Of a DNA stretch of 64,000 nt, positions 61,035-64,000 are shown piece by piece. The position numbers were made by a program, and so were the translations under genes. Source of the DNA: Bog-756 sp963718405 (GTDB lineage Bacteria; Actinomycetota; Acidimicrobiia; Acidimicrobiales; RAAP-2); assembly GCA_963718405.1 (NCBI GenBank), contig CAVQYZ010000002.1, positions 1,302,001 to 1,366,000 on the forward strand, in the 5' to 3' direction. The first letter of the stretch is position 1; every line of letters begins with the position of its first letter. Under the pieces are notes generated by a model. It was not told the origin of the DNA. It saw only the letters and a program-made list of their open reading frames with translations, and searched no databases.

Positions 61035-61979
61035 ATGGTCAAGTATTTCTTCCGACGGCTGATCCAACTGGCGGTGGTGGCGTTCATTATCTCGGTGCTC
61101 ATCTTCTTGTTGGTGCACCTGTTGCCCGGCAACCCGGCCACGGTGATCCTCGGGCCCAACGACACCGCGCACAATCAGGCCGTGCTGTTCAAGCAACTGG
61201 GGCTCAACAAACCGCTGTTCCAGCAGTACCTGACCTGGCTGGGGTCGGTCTTCCACGGCAACCTGGGCCAGTCCTACCTCAACCACGAGTCGGTGACGCA
61301 CATCATCGCCACCGGTTGGCCCATCGACCTCGAGCTGATCATCATCTCCCAGATCATCGCCTTCGCCGTGGCCATCCCGCTGGCCCTGTTCACCTCGAGG
61401 CGCCCCAACCGGCCCGTCGACAACATCTCCACCACCGGCACCTTCGGACTACTGGCCCTGCCCCCGTTCGTCATCGCCCCGGTCATGGTGGCGGTGTTCG
61501 CGGTGAGCCTGCATTGGTTCCCGGCCACCGGGTATGTCCCCTTCACCCAGGCTCCGGGCACCAACCTGCACGACATGATCCTGCCTTCGCTGGCCATCAC
61601 CGCCGGCTCCATCGCCATCTACTACCGACTGTTCCGGTCGGACCTGATCAGCACGTTGCAGGAGGACTTCATCACCATGGCCCGGTCCAAGGGCATGTCC
61701 ACCCGCTGGGTCATGTGGCGCCACGCCTTCCGCCCCTCGTCCTTCTCCCTGCTGGCGGCGGCCGGGGTCAACATCGGCGCCCTGATCGGCGGCCTGTTCA
61801 TCGTGGAGTACCTCTTCGCCATCAACGGGCTGGGCTACTCCCTAGTGTTGGCGGTCCAGCAGCGTGACTACCTGGTGGTCCAGGGGATCTCCCTGGTCAT
61901 AGCCATCGTCTACGTGCTCCTCCAATTCATCATCGACTTCATCTTCACCATGGTCGATCCCAGGGTGACCAGGGAGTGA
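61035..61979 (+). CDS. ABC transporter permease, DppB type
   Basis: A 314-residue protein with six helices. The N-terminus FFRRLIQLAVVAFIISVLIF with LLPGNPATVILG is typical of DppB/OppB subunits. The EAA-like coupling loop is FITMARSKGMSTRWVMWRHA near residue 220, which docks the ATPase. It follows the binding protein by 36 bases and forms the channel with the next permease. Confidence 0.92.
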   Translation: MVKYFFRRLIQLAVVAFIISVLIFLLVHLLPGNPATVILGPNDTAHNQAVLFKQLGLNKPLFQQYLTWLGSVFHGNLGQSYLNHESVTHIIATGWPIDLELIIISQIIAFAVAIPLALFTSRRPNRPVDNISTTGTFGLLALPPFVIAPVMVAVFAVSLHWFPATGYVPFTQAPGTNLHDMILPSLAITAGSIAIYYRLFRSDLISTLQEDFITMARSKGMSTRWVMWRHAFRPSSFSLLAAAGVNIGALIGGLFIVEYLFAINGLGYSLVLAVQQRDYLVVQGISLVIAIVYVLLQFIIDFIFTMVDPRVTRE

Positions 61980-62039
61980 TCGGGGTGACGTCAGTGATGG
62001 GATGTTCCGAGGGTGACCGGAGTGACGAGGAGGTGACCG

Positions 62040-62999
62040 ATGCCTGACGACCGCGAACTCAAGCAGACCGGGAACTCGGCCCGGTTGGTCGCCGACCGCT
62101 TCCCGGGGACGGGGGTCGTGGACGAGCTGGTCACAGCCGTTGAGGTCGGGCCCATGGATGCCGACGACGTCCTGGCCAAAAAACCCCTGGGACTGCTGTT
62201 CTGGTTGGCGGTCGGATGGGTGGGACTGATCGTGATCCTGGCCATCATCGCCAACCTGTTGCCGCTGCCCAACCCGGACTTCCAGAACTACAACGCCCTC
62301 AACGCCTCGCCGAGCATCCATCACCTTCTGGGCACGGACGACCTGGGTCGGGACCTGCTGAGCCGGGTCATCTACGGGGCCCGGGTGTCCCTCGTCGTGG
62401 GCTTCGTCTCGGTGGCCATCGGCCTGTTGGTGGGGGGAACCCTGGGCCTCATCTCGGGCTACAAGGGCGGAGCCCTCGACGTGTCCCTCAACGCCGGGGC
62501 CTTCGTGTTGCTGGCATTCCCGGCCATCGTGGCGGTGATCGCCATCGTGGCCTTCTGGGGACAGACGCTGTGGAAGATCACCCTCATCCTCGGTGTGGCG
62601 GTGATACCCCTCCTCTACCGGGTGGTCCGTGCCTCCAGTCTGTCCTTCGCCAACCGAGACTTCGTGATCGCGGCGAAGACCATGGGGGCCAGTACGTCGC
62701 GGATCATCTTCCGTGAGATCCTGCCCAACGTCATCCCGGTGGCCGTCACCTTCGGCCTGCTCACGGTGGCCGGGGTCATCGTGATCGAGGGCTCGCTGGC
62801 GTTCCTCGGACTGTCGGTCCCCCTCCCCACCCCTTCGTGGGGAAACATCATCGAGGAGGGCGCCTCCAACGGCAACCTCCAGACCAACCCCTACATCATG
62901 CTCTGGCCGGTCATCACCATGTTCCTCCTGCTGCTGTCGATCAACCTCATCGGCGACCGCCTCCGCCAGCGGTTCGACATCCGGGAGAGCCTGATATGA
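62040..62999 (+). CDS. ABC transporter permease, DppC type
   Basis: A 319-residue protein with a hydrophilic start of 45 residues, then six helices. HHLLGTDDLGRDLLSRVIYG and ARVSLVVGFVSVAIGLLVGG are the DppC signatures, and the coupling loop is DFVIAAKTMGASTSRIIFRE. The 60-base gap after DppB contains a short direct repeat (GGTGACC twice). Its stop overlaps an ATG in the ATGA context of the short frame described next. Confidence 0.92.
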   Translation: MPDDRELKQTGNSARLVADRFPGTGVVDELVTAVEVGPMDADDVLAKKPLGLLFWLAVGWVGLIVILAIIANLLPLPNPDFQNYNALNASPSIHHLLGTDDLGRDLLSRVIYGARVSLVVGFVSVAIGLLVGGTLGLISGYKGGALDVSLNAGAFVLLAFPAIVAVIAIVAFWGQTLWKITLILGVAVIPLLYRVVRASSLSFANRDFVIAAKTMGASTSRIIFREILPNVIPVAVTFGLLTVAGVIVIEGSLAFLGLSVPLPTPSWGNIIEEGASNGNLQTNPYIMLWPVITMFLLLLSINLIGDRLRQRFDIRESLI

Positions 63000-63097
63000 C
63001 GGTGACGGTCGGGGTCGGGATCGGGTCGGTCGGGGTCGGGTCGGCCGGGGTCGGGTCGGCCGGGGTCGGGTCGGCGGGGACCGGGGGGCAACGGTGA
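62996..63097 (+). other. Low-complexity 33-codon frame between permease and ATPase genes
   Basis: Begins at the ATG that overlaps the permease stop (ATGA) and ends in a TGA that overlaps the ATPase GTG (GTGA). It consists of a 21-bp repeat (GTCGGGTCGGCCGGG with variants) giving Val-Gly-Ser-Ala-Gly units. It may be a re-initiation bridge rather than a functional peptide. Confidence 0.4.
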
Positions 63098-64000
63098 TCG
63101 GGCGGTCGAAGCACCACACCCTGGAGTTCGCCGACGTCGGCGTGCCCGGTGAACCGTTGCTGATGGTCGACGACCTGCACACGTCGTTCCGCACCGGCCG
63201 CGGCACGGTGAAGGCGGTCGACGGGGTGTCACTGTCGGTGGGGCGCGGGAAGACGCTCGGCATCGTCGGGGAGTCCGGGTCGGGTAAGACCGTGCTGTCG
63301 CGTTCGATCATGGGCCTCCTTCCCCCACGTGACGTCATCAGGAGCGGCACCGTCCACTTCGCCGGCCACGACCTGACCGCCATGGACGACAAGCAGCTGC
63401 GCCAGGTGTGGGGCGCCGAGCTCAGCATGATCTTCCAGGATCCGATGACCGCCCTCAATCCGGTCAAGCGAATCGGTAAGCAGATCACCGAATCCCTCCG
63501 CCTCCACATGGGGATGGACGGCAAGGAAGCCAGGGCCAACGCCATCGAGCTGCTCCGCCAGGTGGGCATCCCCTCTCCCGAGGAGCGGGTCCGGTGGTAC
63601 CCCTTCCAACTGTCCGGTGGCATGCGCCAACGGGTCATGATCGCCATCGCCCTGGCCTGCGCCCCCCGTCTGGTGATGGCCGACGAGCCCACCACCGGAC
63701 TGGACGTGACGGTGCAGGCCCAGATTCTCGACCTCTTGGCCGACTTGCAGCGGGAGCGCCACATGGCGGTCATCCTGGTCACCCACGACCTCGGGGTGGT
63801 GGCGTCTCGGGCCGACGAGATCGTGGTGATGTACGCCGGACGGGTGGTCGAGCGGGCCCCCACCCACACCTTGTTCCACGACACCCACATGCCCTACACC
63901 CAAGCCCTCATGGACTCGATCCCCCGGCTGGCCGATCCCAGCGGCACCCGCCTCCACGCCATCGCCGGGCGGCCCCCGGACCTCATCCACCCGCCCAAGG
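63094..64000 (+). CDS. ABC transporter ATPase, DppD type (3' end outside window)
   Basis: At least 302 residues from GTG 63094; the window ends within the gene. Walker A is GESGSGKTVLS, the Q-loop MIFQDPMTALNP, the signature LSGGMRQRVMIA, Walker B LVMADEPTTGLD and the H-loop VILVTHDLGVV. The C-terminal HTHMPYTQALMDSIP and the RLHAIAGRPPDL segment are of the oligopeptide ATPase type. It powers the two preceding permeases; a second ATPase (DppF type) is expected to follow outside the window. Confidence 0.93.
   Translation, partial: MIGRSKHHTLEFADVGVPGEPLLMVDDLHTSFRTGRGTVKAVDGVSLSVGRGKTLGIVGESGSGKTVLSRSIMGLLPPRDVIRSGTVHFAGHDLTAMDDKQLRQVWGAELSMIFQDPMTALNPVKRIGKQITESLRLHMGMDGKEARANAIELLRQVGIPSPEERVRWYPFQLSGGMRQRVMIAIALACAPRLVMADEPTTGLDVTVQAQILDLLADLQRERHMAVILVTHDLGVVASRADEIVVMYAGRVVERAPTHTLFHDTHMPYTQALMDSIPRLADPSGTRLHAIAGRPPDLIHPPK

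Overview
The window comes from a high-GC actinobacterium, most likely an uncultured member of the Acidimicrobiia. This rests on gene order (uvrC-rapZ-yvcK followed by gap-pgk-tpiA-secG), a BTAD/AfsR-type regulator, an AftD-like arabinofuranosyltransferase, Tat-type lipoproteins and a secreted protein with GYWLVASDGG repeats of a kind I associate with that class. The placement is an inference; no rRNA gene is present.

Layout. (1) 1-4.9 kb: the 3' end of a FUSC-like membrane protein, a TMEM175-type channel, a TerB/Coq4-like fusion protein, an M48 metallopeptidase and two small hypothetical proteins. (2) 4.9-26.8 kb: an accessory region. It holds a diverged repeat family with a conserved hairpin, small Cys/His-rich proteins with two clear paralogues, a secreted PQQ-type beta-propeller protein, an IS256-type element carrying a DUF3024 gene, an IS30-type element with readable ends and target duplication, a large broken secreted protein divergent from a BTAD regulator, a secreted repeat protein, a SHOCT protein, a secreted parallel beta-helix protein, phage-like fragments and a recombinase C-terminus abutting a tRNA-Leu(GAG). 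The tRNA is probably the right boundary of an integrated island. (3) 27-43.3 kb: a conserved chromosomal backbone: solute-binding protein, secG, tpiA, pgk, gap, yvcK, rapZ, uvrC (minus strand), nadA (plus), then uvrA, uvrB, coaE (minus). (4) 43.3-59.1 kb: a cell-envelope glycan locus with a methyltransferase, the AftD-like enzyme, a GT4 glycosyltransferase, a flippase, three GT-C mannosyltransferase-like membrane enzymes and a UDP-galactopyranose-mutase-like flavoprotein. (5) 59.3-64 kb: a dipeptide/oligopeptide ABC transporter operon (binding protein, two permeases, ATPase cut by the window end).

A technical theme matters for reading the rest. Many genes, including essential uvrA and uvrB, are interrupted by frameshifts that are nearly always a net gain of one base. 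This looks like residual sequence error, so single-frameshift genes are treated as probably intact. The gene at 13.5-16.5 kb and the IS30 transposase have many more breaks and probably are decayed.

The most system-like signal is in the accessory region. The BTAD regulator faces a secreted-protein gene across a region with TGTTACA-type heptamers, and similar heptamers at 11-bp spacing lie upstream of the beta-helix protein. This suggests one regulator controlling several exported proteins.
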